Shown here one piece after another: positions 18,131 to 28,119 of a stretch of 64,000 bases of DNA. A model generated the notes under the pieces. The model was given only the letters and a program-made list of their open reading frames with translations, was not told the origin of the DNA and made no database searches. Every line of letters starts with the position of its first letter. Position 1 is the stretch's first letter. Position numbers and translations under genes: made by a program. Origin of the DNA: Marivivens niveibacter (GTDB lineage Bacteria; Pseudomonadota; Alphaproteobacteria; Rhodobacterales; Rhodobacteraceae); contig NZ_MSPP01000001.1 in NCBI RefSeq assembly GCF_002150005.2, forward strand, positions 620,001-684,000, in the 5' to 3' direction.

Positions 18131-20724
18131 TCGGCGGCCTCTTTGACGGTGCATTTCGCAATCAGCGCCGCCAGTTCAGGTTTACACGAACCACAGTTCG
18201 TTCCCGCAGAAAGTGCAGCGCCAATAGCGTCTACAGTCATCAGCCCGTCCGCTTCAATAGCGTGCAGAATGGAATTCACCCCGACCGAGAAACAAGAACA
18301 CACAATCGGCCCCGGATCAGGGCGATCGCCACCCGGACGGCCCGCCAATACATCGGCATAATCGCCGCCCAGCAGACCCGCCAAATGTTCGCGCGATACG
18401 GCGACAGGTTCGCGGCCCGCGAAAAGCGCGCCGATCAGACGTCCGCCACTGACCACCGCCACACGAGCGATCCCGCGGGCAGGGTCAATGACGGACACGG
18501 TTTCGCCGTCCCCAAACAGCGATTTGGCGTATGCGTCCCAATCTGTCGGAGCTGTGCCAGCCAGCTCCATACGCCAACCGTTTTCAACCCGCGCTTTTGC
18601 CCAATAGGTGCTGTCGGGTGTAATTTCCTGCGCCGAAACCGCGAAGGCATAAAATTCAGGATCAAATGGCGCAACAGCGACAGTCGATGCTTTGCTTTCT
18701 GGTTGGCCCGATACGGGGTCAACATATCCTGTGACCAAAGCATCAACGCGGCCCGTAGGGGCTGTTTCGCCTGTCCAGTGGATCGGCACGAATACCTCGC
18801 GACGGCGCACGCGGTCGGTGACCAGCGCGCGAACAATCGCGGTGCCATGATCCGACGTCAGTTTTACAAGATGCGCAGGTTTGATGCCCAAACGGCTGGC
18901 GGTATCTGGGTGGATTTCAACGAATGGTTCGGCCAAATGTTGCGACAAACGTGGGCTGCGCGCAGTACGGGTCATTGTATGCCAATGGTCACGCACGCGG
19001 CCCGTGTTCAGGCGGAATGGACGGTCGGTCGTGATCGCCGATTTCGGTGCGCGCGATTTCAAGGGCAGCATTTTTGCCTTTTTATCAGCGTGATAGAAGC
19101 CACCGTTTTCAAAGAAACGTTCAGTGCCCCAGCGGCGCGGGAACATGGCGTTGTAATCGTCGGTCCAGTCCGAGATGTCGAAATCGCGTTCAAATTTTGT
19201 GGCGATCCCCGATAGGGCGGCGTATTCGCGGAACACGTCTTCGGGCGTGGCATAGTCGAATGCGTCTTTCCAGCCCATACGCCGACCAACATCTGCCATG
19301 ATGTCCCAGTCGTTGCGGGCCATTCCCGGTTTGGGCAGGAACGGACGTTGGCGGCTGACGGTGCGGTCCGAATTGGTGACCGTGCCGTCTTTTTCGCCCC
19401 AGCCCGTGGCGGGCAGCAGGACATCGGCGCATTTCGCGGTATCGGTGGTGGCGAACATTTCGGACACAACGACAAAATCGCAATCCAGTAGCGCCTGACG
19501 AACTTTGTCCGCCTCTGGCAGTGACACAACAGGGTTGGTGCACATGATCCAGATCGCTTTGATCGTGCCATCAGCGACGGCGTCGAACATATCGACAGCC
19601 TTTTTACCAGCTTGCGTTGGCATCGTTGGGCTGTCCCAGAACGTGCGCACAGCATTGCGGTGTTCAGCGTTTTCGATGTCCAAATGGCAGGCCAGCATGT
19701 TAGCTAGGCCGCCAACTTCGCGGCCGCCCATAGCATTTGGCTGACCCGTGACGGAAAACGGCCCCATGCCAGTGCGACCGATACGGCCCGTGGCAAGGTG
19801 ACAGTTGATGATCGAGTTGACCTTGTCGGCACCCGAGGTGGATTGGTTAACGCCTTGGCTGAATACCGTGACGACCTTTTCTGTCGAACACCACATATCC
19901 AGAAACGCCATCAGATCAGCGTCGCAGATATCCAACGTTTCGGTTACATCGGCATGGGCTGCGGCGACGGCATCGTCAAATCCGTTCACGTGCTGCGCAA
20001 CGTAGTCGGCGTCAACCAGACCGCGGTCGACGATTTCAACCAGAAGGCGGTTAAACAGGGCAACGTCTGATCCCGGCGCGATGGACATATGCAAGTCTGC
20101 CAGATCGCTGGTCGCAGTGCGGCGCGGGTCGACGTTGATGATCCGCATGTTCTGGTTCGCGTCCTTTGCGGCCGAAATGCGTTGGTACAGAACTGGGTGA
20201 CACCACGCCAGATTGGACCCTACCAGAACGATCAGATCGGCTTGTTCCAGATCGGTATAATTGCCCGGCACGGTATCGGTGCCAAAGGCGCGTTTATGCC
20301 CCGCAACGGTCGAGGCCATGCACAAACGCGAATTTGTGTCGATATTCGCGGTGCCCATGTAGCCTTTGATCAATTTGTTGGCGACATAGTAGTCTTCGGT
20401 CAGCAATTGGCCGGACACATATAGCGCAACGCTATCGGGGCCGTGCTGTTCGATGGTGGATTTGAAACGTTCGGCGACCAGCGACAGGGCCGTATCCCAA
20501 TCAGTGTCCTGATCCCCGATCCGAGGGGCAAGCAAACGCCCGTCGGTCGAAACTGTTTGGCCCAGTTGCGATCCTTTGGAACACAGGCGGCCAAGGTTGG
20601 CGGGGTGGTGTGGGTCTCCTTTGACCGTCACACCGCCATTGCCGTCTGGCGTCGCGATGACGCCGCAACCGACCCCGCAATAGGCACACGTGGTCCGCAC
20701 CGTTTTTACAGGGTCGTTTGTCAT
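18127..20724 (-). CDS. nasA: Assimilatory nitrate reductase catalytic subunit NasA
   Basis: An 865-residue cytoplasmic molybdenum bis-MGD enzyme that reduces nitrate to nitrite. The N-terminus holds the [4Fe-4S] motif CAYCGVGC...LCSKG (about residues 14-50), then the molybdopterin oxidoreductase domain (to about 520) and the molydopterin-binding domain (about 580-690). A C-terminal BFD-type [2Fe-2S] domain is visible as CSC...CGSCKPEL (about 805-850), so an electron-input domain is built in and no separate NasB is present. The start overlaps the nirD stop (TAATG). It sits after nirBD, consistent with the whole nitrate-to-ammonium path in one operon. Confidence 0.95.
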   Translation of the reverse strand: MTNDPVKTVRTTCAYCGVGCGVIATPDGNGGVTVKGDPHHPANLGRLCSKGSQLGQTVSTDGRLLAPRIGDQDTDWDTALSLVAERFKSTIEQHGPDSVALYVSGQLLTEDYYVANKLIKGYMGTANIDTNSRLCMASTVAGHKRAFGTDTVPGNYTDLEQADLIVLVGSNLAWCHPVLYQRISAAKDANQNMRIINVDPRRTATSDLADLHMSIAPGSDVALFNRLLVEIVDRGLVDADYVAQHVNGFDDAVAAAHADVTETLDICDADLMAFLDMWCSTEKVVTVFSQGVNQSTSGADKVNSIINCHLATGRIGRTGMGPFSVTGQPNAMGGREVGGLANMLACHLDIENAEHRNAVRTFWDSPTMPTQAGKKAVDMFDAVADGTIKAIWIMCTNPVVSLPEADKVRQALLDCDFVVVSEMFATTDTAKCADVLLPATGWGEKDGTVTNSDRTVSRQRPFLPKPGMARNDWDIMADVGRRMGWKDAFDYATPEDVFREYAALSGIATKFERDFDISDWTDDYNAMFPRRWGTERFFENGGFYHADKKAKMLPLKSRAPKSAITTDRPFRLNTGRVRDHWHTMTRTARSPRLSQHLAEPFVEIHPDTASRLGIKPAHLVKLTSDHGTAIVRALVTDRVRRREVFVPIHWTGETAPTGRVDALVTGYVDPVSGQPESKASTVAVAPFDPEFYAFAVSAQEITPDSTYWAKARVENGWRMELAGTAPTDWDAYAKSLFGDGETVSVIDPARGIARVAVVSGGRLIGALFAGREPVAVSREHLAGLLGGDYADVLAGRPGGDRPDPGPIVCSCFSVGVNSILHAIEADGLMTVDAIGAALSAGTNCGSCKPELAALIAKCTVKEAAE

Positions 20725-21059
20725 TATGCTGCGCTCCGTGCCATGATCAGTTCGATATCCAGCAGGATACGGCCGTTTTCGACCTTGGCTGGATAGGTGG
20801 GAACGGAACCTTCATCGTTGCCCTGAGCCTCGCCCGTGTTCATGTCGAACACCCAGTTGTGCAGGGGGCAGGTGACTTTGCTACCGTGAACGATGCCTTC
20901 GGACAGGGGGCCGTTTTTATGTGGGCAGCGATCCTCTAATGCGAAAACGTCGTCGTTCAGCGTGCGGAATACCGCAACGCAGCCTGACTGAGTTTTCACA
21001 ACCCGCGCGCCTTGGCGCGGGATGTCGTTTAGGGCGCCGATATCGATCCAGTTGCTCAT
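20724..21059 (-). CDS. nirD: Nitrite reductase small subunit NirD (Rieske-type)
   Basis: A 111-residue partner of NirB with a Rieske-like [2Fe-2S] fold: CPHKNGPLSEG and CPLHNWVFD supply the Cys-His ligands (about residues 44-66). The NirD subfamily often lacks the cluster ligands, but here both pairs are present, so a real cluster is expected. The ATG at 21059 overlaps the nirB stop (ATGA), giving equimolar coupling. A longer frame start at 21131 lies inside nirB and is rejected. Confidence 0.9.
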   Translation of the reverse strand: MSNWIDIGALNDIPRQGARVVKTQSGCVAVFRTLNDDVFALEDRCPHKNGPLSEGIVHGSKVTCPLHNWVFDMNTGEAQGNDEGSVPTYPAKVENGRILLDIELIMARSAA

Positions 21060-23494
21060 TCTGCTGCCTCCAGTGCGAGGTTGGCGATAGGGGTATAACG
21101 CGCCTTTTCTTTTTCGACGTGTTCGGCCCATGGGTCTTTTTGGTAAACAGTCTGCGAAATCGCGAAACGTTCGTTCAGCGCCTTGCGGTTTGCCTCATCG
21201 GTGACCTGTTCGGTGACCCATTCCAGACCAACCTTGGCGACCCATTTGTAGATGCGGTCCAGATATTTCGCATTTTCGCGATACAGCTGCATTACCGCCT
21301 GAACGTATTCCAGAACTTCCTCTTCCGAGGTCGCTTTGTGCAGGAATTCCGTTTCTTTCACGTCCATGCCTGCGGCGCCTGCGATGCTTACTTCGTAGCC
21401 AGAGTCGACGCAGACAACGCCGATGTCTTTACAGGTGGCTTCGGCGCAGTTGCGTGGGCAGCCGGTCACGGCCAGTTTCACCTTGTGCGGTGTCCACGAA
21501 CCCCACAGGGCCTTTTCCAGTTTGATACCCAAACCGGTCGAGTCCTGAGTGCCGAAACGGCAGTGATCTTTGCCGACGCAAGTTTTCACCGTACGCAGAC
21601 CTTTGGAATAGGCGTGACCCGATACCATGCCAGCGGCGTTCAGATCGGCCCAGATCGCGGGCAAATCTTCGCCTTTGGCACCCAAAAGGTCGATACGCTG
21701 GCCGCCCGTGACGTGCAGGGTCGGGATCGCGTATTTTTCCGCCACATCCGCAATTGCACGCAGTTCGTCAGGCGTGGTCATGCCGCCAAACATCCGAGGC
21801 ACAACCGAGAAGGTGCCGTCTTTTTGGATGTTGGCGTGTTTACGTTCGTTGATGAAACGCGACTGAGGGTCGTCCTGATATTCCAGCGGCCAATCGGCCA
21901 GCAGGTAATAGTTCAATGCAGGGCGGCAAACGTGGCAGCCATCAACCGTTTTCCATGCCAGTTCTTGGAACACAGCAGGCATGGATTTCAGTTCTTGGGC
22001 TTTGATCAAACGGCGCACGTCTTCGTGGGTGTGATCGGTACATTTGCACATTGCGGCAGCGGCTGGGATGACGAAATCGTCGCCCAAGGTCGATGCCAGA
22101 ACTTGTTCTACAAGACCCGAACAGGTCCCGCAGGAAGCAGATGCTTTGGTCGTCGCGCGGATATCGTCCAGTGTGCTTGCGCCATTGTTAATGGCCTGAA
22201 CGATTTGACCTTTGCATACTCCGTTGCAACCACAGATTTCCGCGTCATCCGGTAAGGCTGCAACGGCTGCTAAAGGGTCTGCGGCTCCGCCACCCTGATA
22301 CGCCGGTCCAAAGATTAAGGTGTCACGCATTTCGGTGACGTCGGTGCCGTCTTTGATGTGGCTATAGAACCAAGCCCCATCAGCGGTATCGCCGTACATC
22401 ACAGCGCCGATGACTTTGTTGCCCTGTAGGATCAGGCGTTTGTAAACGCCGCGGGCAGGGTCACGGAATACGATGTCTTCGCGGTCTTCGCCTTCGGCAA
22501 AGTCGCCCGCGCTGAACAGATCGCAACCTGTGACTTTCAGTTTGGTAGATACCTCTTTGTTAACAAAGGCATCTTCGATCCCCATTAAGGTGTTGGCCAG
22601 AACGTTTGCCTGATCATACAGCGGGGCCACCAGACCAAAGATCGCGCCGTTGTGTTCTACGCATTCACCCAAGGCCAGAATGTTTTCGTCGCTGGTGACC
22701 ATCTGGTCGTCAACGTGGACACCTTTGCCAACAGCCAGACCAGCGTCTGCCGCAAGTTTGGTGTTCGGACGGATGCCGACCGCCATCACAAGAAGGTCGC
22801 AAGGGATTTCGGTCCCATCATCCAACAGCAGCGCGCGCGCCCGTCCGTTCTCATCTGCCAGGATCTCTTTCGAGTTCGCTTGGCACATGACCTTGATACC
22901 CTTTTCGGTCAGCGATTTACGCAGCAGGTAACCCGCCGCTTCGTCCAGCTGACGTTCCATCAGGTGACCCATGATGTGGATGACAGTTACGTCCACACCG
23001 CGGGCTGCCATGCCCGCTGCGGCCTCTAGGCCCAGCAGACCGCCGCCGATAACCACGGCTTTGGCGTCTGGTTTGTTGCCCAGATCCATCATCTCTTGGG
23101 TGTCTTCCAGATCACGATATGGGATAACGCCCTCGAGATCGTGTCCGGGCAGCGGGATGATGAATGGGTTCGAACCTGTGCCGATGACCAGTTTGTCATA
23201 AGCAACTTCGCCTTTTTCACCGACTACGACTTTGCGTTCGCGGTCGATCGACACGACCTTTTCGCCAAAGCGGCAGTTGACGTTGTGTTCGGCGTACCAT
23301 GCGTCATCGTGGGTTACGATTTCTTCGTATGTTTTTTCGCCAGATAGAACGGGCGACAACATCAAACGGTTGTAGTTGCCGCGCGGTTCTGCGTTGAACA
23401 GTGTGACTTCGAAATCGGCGTTAGCATCGAATAGTTTTTCGAGCATCCGCCCCGAGGCCATCCCAGCCCCGATAACGACGAGTTTCTGTGTCAT
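21056..23494 (-). CDS. nirB: NAD(P)H-dependent nitrite reductase large subunit NirB
   Basis: An 812-residue cytoplasmic siroheme enzyme that reduces nitrite to ammonium using NADH. In order: FAD/NADH pyridine-nucleotide oxidoreductase (residues 1-290, VVIGAGMASGRMLEKL and AVVIGGGLLGLEAAAG); a BFD-type [2Fe-2S] domain (CGCNGVCKGQ...CGTCSGLV near 420-460); a second short cysteine segment (CKCTDH); and the nitrite/sulfite reductase half with siroheme-[4Fe-4S] ligands in TGCPRNCAEATCKD (about 680). Start 23494 overlaps the globin stop (ATGA). A frame start at 23566 falls inside the globin gene and is rejected. Confidence 0.95.
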   Translation of the reverse strand: MTQKLVVIGAGMASGRMLEKLFDANADFEVTLFNAEPRGNYNRLMLSPVLSGEKTYEEIVTHDDAWYAEHNVNCRFGEKVVSIDRERKVVVGEKGEVAYDKLVIGTGSNPFIIPLPGHDLEGVIPYRDLEDTQEMMDLGNKPDAKAVVIGGGLLGLEAAAGMAARGVDVTVIHIMGHLMERQLDEAAGYLLRKSLTEKGIKVMCQANSKEILADENGRARALLLDDGTEIPCDLLVMAVGIRPNTKLAADAGLAVGKGVHVDDQMVTSDENILALGECVEHNGAIFGLVAPLYDQANVLANTLMGIEDAFVNKEVSTKLKVTGCDLFSAGDFAEGEDREDIVFRDPARGVYKRLILQGNKVIGAVMYGDTADGAWFYSHIKDGTDVTEMRDTLIFGPAYQGGGAADPLAAVAALPDDAEICGCNGVCKGQIVQAINNGASTLDDIRATTKASASCGTCSGLVEQVLASTLGDDFVIPAAAAMCKCTDHTHEDVRRLIKAQELKSMPAVFQELAWKTVDGCHVCRPALNYYLLADWPLEYQDDPQSRFINERKHANIQKDGTFSVVPRMFGGMTTPDELRAIADVAEKYAIPTLHVTGGQRIDLLGAKGEDLPAIWADLNAAGMVSGHAYSKGLRTVKTCVGKDHCRFGTQDSTGLGIKLEKALWGSWTPHKVKLAVTGCPRNCAEATCKDIGVVCVDSGYEVSIAGAAGMDVKETEFLHKATSEEEVLEYVQAVMQLYRENAKYLDRIYKWVAKVGLEWVTEQVTDEANRKALNERFAISQTVYQKDPWAEHVEKEKARYTPIANLALEAAE

Positions 23495-23916
23495 TGTGCA
23501 GCTTCCTCTGTAGGGTAGGCAGCGTCGATCATGACGCCTGACAATGTTGTGTATGCAGTGACCCAAGCGTCTTTCGTCTCGGGTGTGAAATCGTCGCCCA
23601 GACCTTTTTCCAATGTGTCCAAAAGGGCCTGGCCGACTGGTGCGTAGTGTTCGGCCGTCACGCCGTAATCGACGTGTTTGACGGCCAATTGCTGCGCAAC
23701 GGGAACAATTTTGGGAAGATCGCGCAGGCTGTTCACGACAACGCCCAAAGTCGTCATCAGCTTTTTGCCTTGATCAGCCATGTCGCCTTTGAACATGGGC
23801 TGCACCTCTGGTGCGATTTCAAATAGGCGTGCGTAGAACAGTTCTGCTGCAGTGTCTGCAATCGGAACGACTTTGGCGAAGCTGGATTGAACGAGGTCTA
23901 TCTGGCGATCTTCCAT
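23491..23916 (-). CDS. Single-domain globin in the nitrate operon
   Basis: A 141-residue haem protein of the single-domain globin / flavohaemoglobin N-domain type. The proximal His lies in LAVKHVDYGV (about residue 80), and the distal-pocket region FYARLFEIAPEVQPMFK (about 27-43) is typical. Such globins bind O2 or NO. Lying between the importer and nirB with coupled overlap, it could protect NirB or NasA from NO made as a by-product of nitrite reduction; this is inferred from context. It lacks the FAD/NAD reductase half of flavohaemoglobin, so any NO dioxygenase activity would need a separate reductase. Confidence 0.88.
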   Translation of the reverse strand: MEDRQIDLVQSSFAKVVPIADTAAELFYARLFEIAPEVQPMFKGDMADQGKKLMTTLGVVVNSLRDLPKIVPVAQQLAVKHVDYGVTAEHYAPVGQALLDTLEKGLGDDFTPETKDAWVTAYTTLSGVMIDAAYPTEEAAQ

Positions 23917-23921
23917 TTGAA

Positions 23922-25607
23922 TTACTCCGCTGCGATGGCTTTGGTGGGTTTCGACTTTGGTTTTGGTTTTGCGCCGTGTTCGTATTCCTCTAGGAAATCC
24001 AGAACCTCTTGGCGGTAGTGGTAGTAATCTGGGTGTTCCAACAGCGCCTTGCGGGTGCGTGGGCGCGGCAAGTCTACTTCGGTGATTTTACCAATGGTCG
24101 CCTGAGGGCCGTTGGTCATCATCACAACGCGGTCCGCCAGCAGGATCGCTTCGTCCACGTCGTGGGTGACGCAGATGGCGGTCACTTTGGTGCGCGACCA
24201 GACTTCCATCAGCACTTCTTGCAATTCCCAGCGGGTCAAACTGTCCAACATGCCGAACGGTTCATCCAGCAGCAGCAGTTTCGGCGACAGGGCGAACGCA
24301 CGGGCGATACCGACGCGCTGCTTCATGCCGTTAGACATGGAGTGAGCAGGGCGGTCCATCGCATCTGCCAGACCCACACGTTCCAGATAGTATTCCACAA
24401 CATCCTGACGTTCAGCCTGCGACGCTTTGGGGTATACTTTGTCCACACCGATCGAAACGTTCTCTTTGGCGGACAGCCACGGGAACAGGTTCGGCGATTG
24501 GAACACCACAGCGCGTTCTGGGTCGGCGCCTTCAACGTGGCGACCGTCCAGTTTGATCGCGCCTTTGGAAATCGGGTTCAGACCCGCAGCCATCGTCAAA
24601 ACGGTGGATTTGCCGCAGCCAGAGTGACCGATCAGGCTGATGAATTCGCCACGGTTCACCTTCAGGTTAAAATCTTCGACCACGGTCAGCGGACCCTTAG
24701 GCGTTGGGTAGATTTTGTGCAGTTGGCTGAAGTCTAGGAAACGTTCTTCGATCAGGCCTTCTTGGGCGGCTTTGACCGCTGCAGGAACGCCGTGGATCGG
24801 GGTGACTTCTGGCAGGGTGCGGGTTTCTTCGACCTTGGCCTGAACGCCCACGTCCATCAGATAGTTGGTTACCTGAGCGCGCAGTTTATGGAACCCTTCG
24901 TCTGTGTTCATCGCCATACGGTCACGCGGACGCGGGATGGTGACGGTGACAGGGTCGCCCAAGGTGCCATCAGGGTTCAGCGGGATGATGCGGTCGGCCA
25001 GTAGGATGGCTTCGTCCACGTCGTTTGTGATCAGGATACAGGTCTTTTTGTCCTGTTCCCAGATGTGCAGGATTTCGTCTGCCAGATTTGCGCGGGTCAA
25101 TGCGTCCAGCGCCGACAGAGGTTCGTCCAGCAGCAGCATTTCAGGCGACATTGCCAGTGCGCGGGCAACCGACACACGTTGGCGCATACCGCCCGACAGT
25201 TCGGCAGGGCGACGGCCAGCCGCGTGCGACAGGCCAACCATTTTGATGTAGTGGTCTGCTTTTTCGTCTTTTTCCTTGGCGGAAAGTTTTGGGAAAACAG
25301 AGTCGATGGCGACCATGATGTTTCCCTTAACCGTCAGCCACGGCATCAACGAATAGCTTTGGAAAATCAGGCCGCGTTCTGGGCCAGGGCCGGTGATTGG
25401 CGCGCCTTTGAATGTGACCGAACCGGTGTCTGGCATTTCCAGACCTGCGATCAGGTTCATCAGGGTCGATTTACCAGTGCCGGAGAAGCCGAGGATCGCG
25501 ATGAATTCGCCTTCTTCGATGTCGACGTTGATGTTTTTCAGGACCTCGGTGCGGGCTGTGCCCTCACCGAAACCTTTGTTGACGTCTTTGAAACTCAGAA
25601 TAGCCAT
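23922..25607 (-). CDS. Nitrate ABC transporter ATPase, fused double NBD (NrtC/NrtD-like)
   Basis: A 561-residue protein with two complete ABC ATPase domains in tandem. Domain 1 (about residues 1-250) has Walker A GFSGTGKST, signature LSGGMRQR and Walker B LLLDEP. Domain 2 (about 295-530) has GHSGCGKST, a changed signature MSNGMKQR, then LLLDEPFG. Cyanobacterial systems use separate NrtC and NrtD proteins; here both halves are one chain, with no NrtA-like regulatory domain on the end. The substrate is nitrate (perhaps nitrite or cyanate), judged from flanking nrtB and nrtA and the operon. The start lies 6 bases past nrtB. Confidence 0.93.
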   Translation of the reverse strand: MAILSFKDVNKGFGEGTARTEVLKNINVDIEEGEFIAILGFSGTGKSTLMNLIAGLEMPDTGSVTFKGAPITGPGPERGLIFQSYSLMPWLTVKGNIMVAIDSVFPKLSAKEKDEKADHYIKMVGLSHAAGRRPAELSGGMRQRVSVARALAMSPEMLLLDEPLSALDALTRANLADEILHIWEQDKKTCILITNDVDEAILLADRIIPLNPDGTLGDPVTVTIPRPRDRMAMNTDEGFHKLRAQVTNYLMDVGVQAKVEETRTLPEVTPIHGVPAAVKAAQEGLIEERFLDFSQLHKIYPTPKGPLTVVEDFNLKVNRGEFISLIGHSGCGKSTVLTMAAGLNPISKGAIKLDGRHVEGADPERAVVFQSPNLFPWLSAKENVSIGVDKVYPKASQAERQDVVEYYLERVGLADAMDRPAHSMSNGMKQRVGIARAFALSPKLLLLDEPFGMLDSLTRWELQEVLMEVWSRTKVTAICVTHDVDEAILLADRVVMMTNGPQATIGKITEVDLPRPRTRKALLEHPDYYHYRQEVLDFLEEYEHGAKPKPKSKPTKAIAAE

Positions 25608-25613
25608 GTGCGA

Positions 25614-26693
25614 TTACCGGTTTGCAGAGAAGGTGAAGAAGGATTGGATGGCGTACATAACGCGGTCCAGCAAGAAGCCGATGATACCGATGGTGAATAC
25701 AGCAACCATGATGCGTGCCAGCGATTGGGAGGAACCGTTCTGGAATTCATCCCAGACGAACTTGCCCAGACCAGGGTTTTGCGCCAGCATTTCAGCTGCG
25801 ATCAGAACCATCCAGCCCACACCCAGCGACAGACGCAGGCCGGTAAAGATCAGTGGCAGCGCCGAAGGCAGAACCAGTTTGGTGATCTTTTTCCAAGTCG
25901 ACATTTTCAGAACCTTGGAAACGGACACCAGATCTTTGTCGATGGATGCAACGCCCAATGCGGTGTTGATCAGGGTTGGCCATAGCGAACACAGGGTCAC
26001 GGTGATCGCGGACACAAGGAACGATTTGGCGAACAGGCCGTCGTTTTGAACAGTTGCCGAAATGATCATGGTCACGATCGGCAACCAAGCCAACGGCGAC
26101 ACTGGTTTAAAGATTTGAACCAGCGGGTTGATCGCAGCGTTCGCAATCGGCGACAGGCCAGCGATGATGCCCAGCGGGATCGCAACCGCAGCTGCGATGA
26201 TAAAGCCAAAGAACACGGTGCGGATCGATGTGCCGATTTGGTCGTAATAGGATGGCGCGCCAGTGTAGGTCATGACTTTGACCTCGTCCGCGCGGCCAGC
26301 TTCGATCAGGCGTTCGTTGCGCATTTCGACGCGTTCATAGAAAACGGCCTCTTTTTCGGCCTTTTCAAGAGCGTCCTGATGCAGATCAACCGCGCTGGAC
26401 CAGACTTGCGCTGGACCGGGGATCGCACCCAAGGACGTTTGCACTTTGGGGGCTAAGAAGCCCCACAGCGCGATAAAACATAGGATCGCCAGCACAGGTA
26501 CACCCAGTAGGCGCCAGACTTCTTTCATCTGGGCGCGTGGGTTGTCGCCCAATGCGGCCTTTAGCAGAGGTGTAATCCAAGCCAGACCCAACACGGTGAA
26601 CCATGCGTCGGCTTTGTTGATGCGGGTGAAAAGACGGGCGCGGCGAGCTTCGCGTTCAGCGTCTTTCTGGAAATTGGTGTCAGCGGTGGTCAT
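25614..26693 (-). CDS. nrtB: Nitrate ABC transporter permease NrtB
   Basis: A 359-residue inner-membrane permease. It is longer than the usual 270-300 because of an N-terminal cytoplasmic extension, an early TM (about residue 65), and a polar insertion near residues 90-150 before the BPD_transp_1 core (about 155-355). The EAA loop is near SVSKVLKMSTWKKITKLVLP. The ATG at 26693 has GAGGA in front; an ATG four codons upstream at 26705 is less well placed. It pairs with the double ATPase downstream and NrtA upstream to import nitrate. Confidence 0.93.
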   Translation of the reverse strand: MTTADTNFQKDAEREARRARLFTRINKADAWFTVLGLAWITPLLKAALGDNPRAQMKEVWRLLGVPVLAILCFIALWGFLAPKVQTSLGAIPGPAQVWSSAVDLHQDALEKAEKEAVFYERVEMRNERLIEAGRADEVKVMTYTGAPSYYDQIGTSIRTVFFGFIIAAAVAIPLGIIAGLSPIANAAINPLVQIFKPVSPLAWLPIVTMIISATVQNDGLFAKSFLVSAITVTLCSLWPTLINTALGVASIDKDLVSVSKVLKMSTWKKITKLVLPSALPLIFTGLRLSLGVGWMVLIAAEMLAQNPGLGKFVWDEFQNGSSQSLARIMVAVFTIGIIGFLLDRVMYAIQSFFTFSANR

Positions 26694-26751
26694 GGCGGTC
26701 CTCAAAAGGGGCTGATGTGGGCGACCCTAAGGTCGCCCAGCAAGTGTTTGA

Positions 26752-28119
26752 TTAACCTTGGATTTCGTTTCCAACGACAGTCTGGCCAGACTTTAGGCCG
26801 ATTGGCAGGCTGTCGATGTAAGCGTTCGGTGTGCGGCCGTCGTATGGAACACCATCGATGATGTCGGCAGCAGGGGTTGGTTCACGGTAGCCGTCGCTGT
26901 CCCATGGGAAATCAGCTTCGGATGCCAGGCCTTCGTCCACCAGCATACGGGCGGCTTCTAGGTAGATTTCTGGCTTGTAAACCGACTTTGCGACTTCGTC
27001 GTACCAGCTATCAGGCTGATCTTCGGCGATCTGGCCCCAACGGCGCATCTGGGTCAGGTACCAAACAGCGTCCGAATAGTATGGGTAGTTCGCGTAGTAA
27101 CGGAAGAACACGTTGAAGTCAGGAACGTCACGAACGTCACCTGGTTCGTATTCGAACGTACCAGTCATCGAGTTGTCGATAACGTCAGCGTCTGCACCTA
27201 CGTACTCAGGCTTGGACAGGATGTTTACAGCTTCAACGCGGTTTGCGTTGTCGTTTTCATCCAGCCACATTGCCGCGCGGATCAGCGCTTTGGTCACTGC
27301 CAGCGTGGTGTTTGGGTTTGCTTCTGCGAATTCAGCCGAGATGCCGAATACTTTCTCTGGGTTGTTTTTCCAGATTTCGTAGTCGGTGATCACAGGAACG
27401 CCGATGCCTTTGATAACGGCCTGCTGGTTCCATGGCTCACCCACGCAGTAACCGTTGATGGTGCCTGCTTCCAGCGTTGCTGGCATCTGAGGAGGAGGGG
27501 TAACCGACAGGAATACGTCTGCAGCGATCTGGCCAGTCACGTCTTCTGGCGAATAGTAACCTGGGTTGATGCCGCCCGACGCCAACCAGTAGCGCAGTTC
27601 GTAGTTGTGGGTGGATACAGGGAAAACCATACCCATGTTGAATGGTTTGCCGTCAGCGTTGAACTGTTCGATCACAGGCTGCAGCGCTTCTGCGGAAATT
27701 GGGTGCTGTGGGCGACCGTCATCCATCGAAGGGATGTGAGGGCGCATCATGTCCCAAACTTCGTTCGATACGGTGATGCCGTTGCCGTTCAAGTCCATCG
27801 AGAATGGAGTCACAATGTGCGCTTCGGTGCCGTAGCCGATGGTTGCAGCCAGTGGCTGACCTGCCAGCATGTGCGCACCGTCCAATGTGCCGTCGATCAC
27901 GCCGTCCAGCAGAACCTTCCAGTTTGCTTGCGCTTCCAGCGTTACGAAAAGGCCTTCGTCAAAGAAGTAGCCTTGTTCATAGGCAACGGCCAAAGGGGCC
28001 ATGTCGGTCAGTTTAATAAAACCGAAAGTCAATTCGTCTTTTTCCAGTTCCAGCATTTCGGCAAAGGCCGGAGTGGTCAGCAGCGTTGTCGCTGTAAGAA
28101 TGGCAGATAGCCGTTTCAT
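26752..28119 (-). CDS. nrtA: Nitrate ABC transporter substrate-binding protein NrtA
   Basis: A 455-residue periplasmic nitrate-binding protein of the NrtA/CmpA type. The signal peptide is about residues 1-21 (ending PAFA). Family landmarks are [35 protein letters not shown] and VGEPWNQQA. The first 52 codons of the longer open frame (start 28275) lie in the leader and terminator, so the start is set at 28119, with AGGGAT just in front. It is the first structural gene after the regulated leader, and hence the first target of NasT antitermination. Confidence 0.93.
   Translation of the reverse strand: MKRLSAILTATTLLTTPAFAEMLELEKDELTFGFIKLTDMAPLAVAYEQGYFFDEGLFVTLEAQANWKVLLDGVIDGTLDGAHMLAGQPLAATIGYGTEAHIVTPFSMDLNGNGITVSNEVWDMMRPHIPSMDDGRPQHPISAEALQPVIEQFNADGKPFNMGMVFPVSTHNYELRYWLASGGINPGYYSPEDVTGQIAADVFLSVTPPPQMPATLEAGTINGYCVGEPWNQQAVIKGIGVPVITDYEIWKNNPEKVFGISAEFAEANPNTTLAVTKALIRAAMWLDENDNANRVEAVNILSKPEYVGADADVIDNSMTGTFEYEPGDVRDVPDFNVFFRYYANYPYYSDAVWYLTQMRRWGQIAEDQPDSWYDEVAKSVYKPEIYLEAARMLVDEGLASEADFPWDSDGYREPTPAADIIDGVPYDGRTPNAYIDSLPIGLKSGQTVVGNEIQG

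Noticed and set aside
20921-22255. Long open frame (444 codons) on the plus strand opposite nirB
   Set aside because: It mirrors the codon phase of nirB, reads as low-complexity residues typical of antisense frames, and lacks any family motif or ribosome site.
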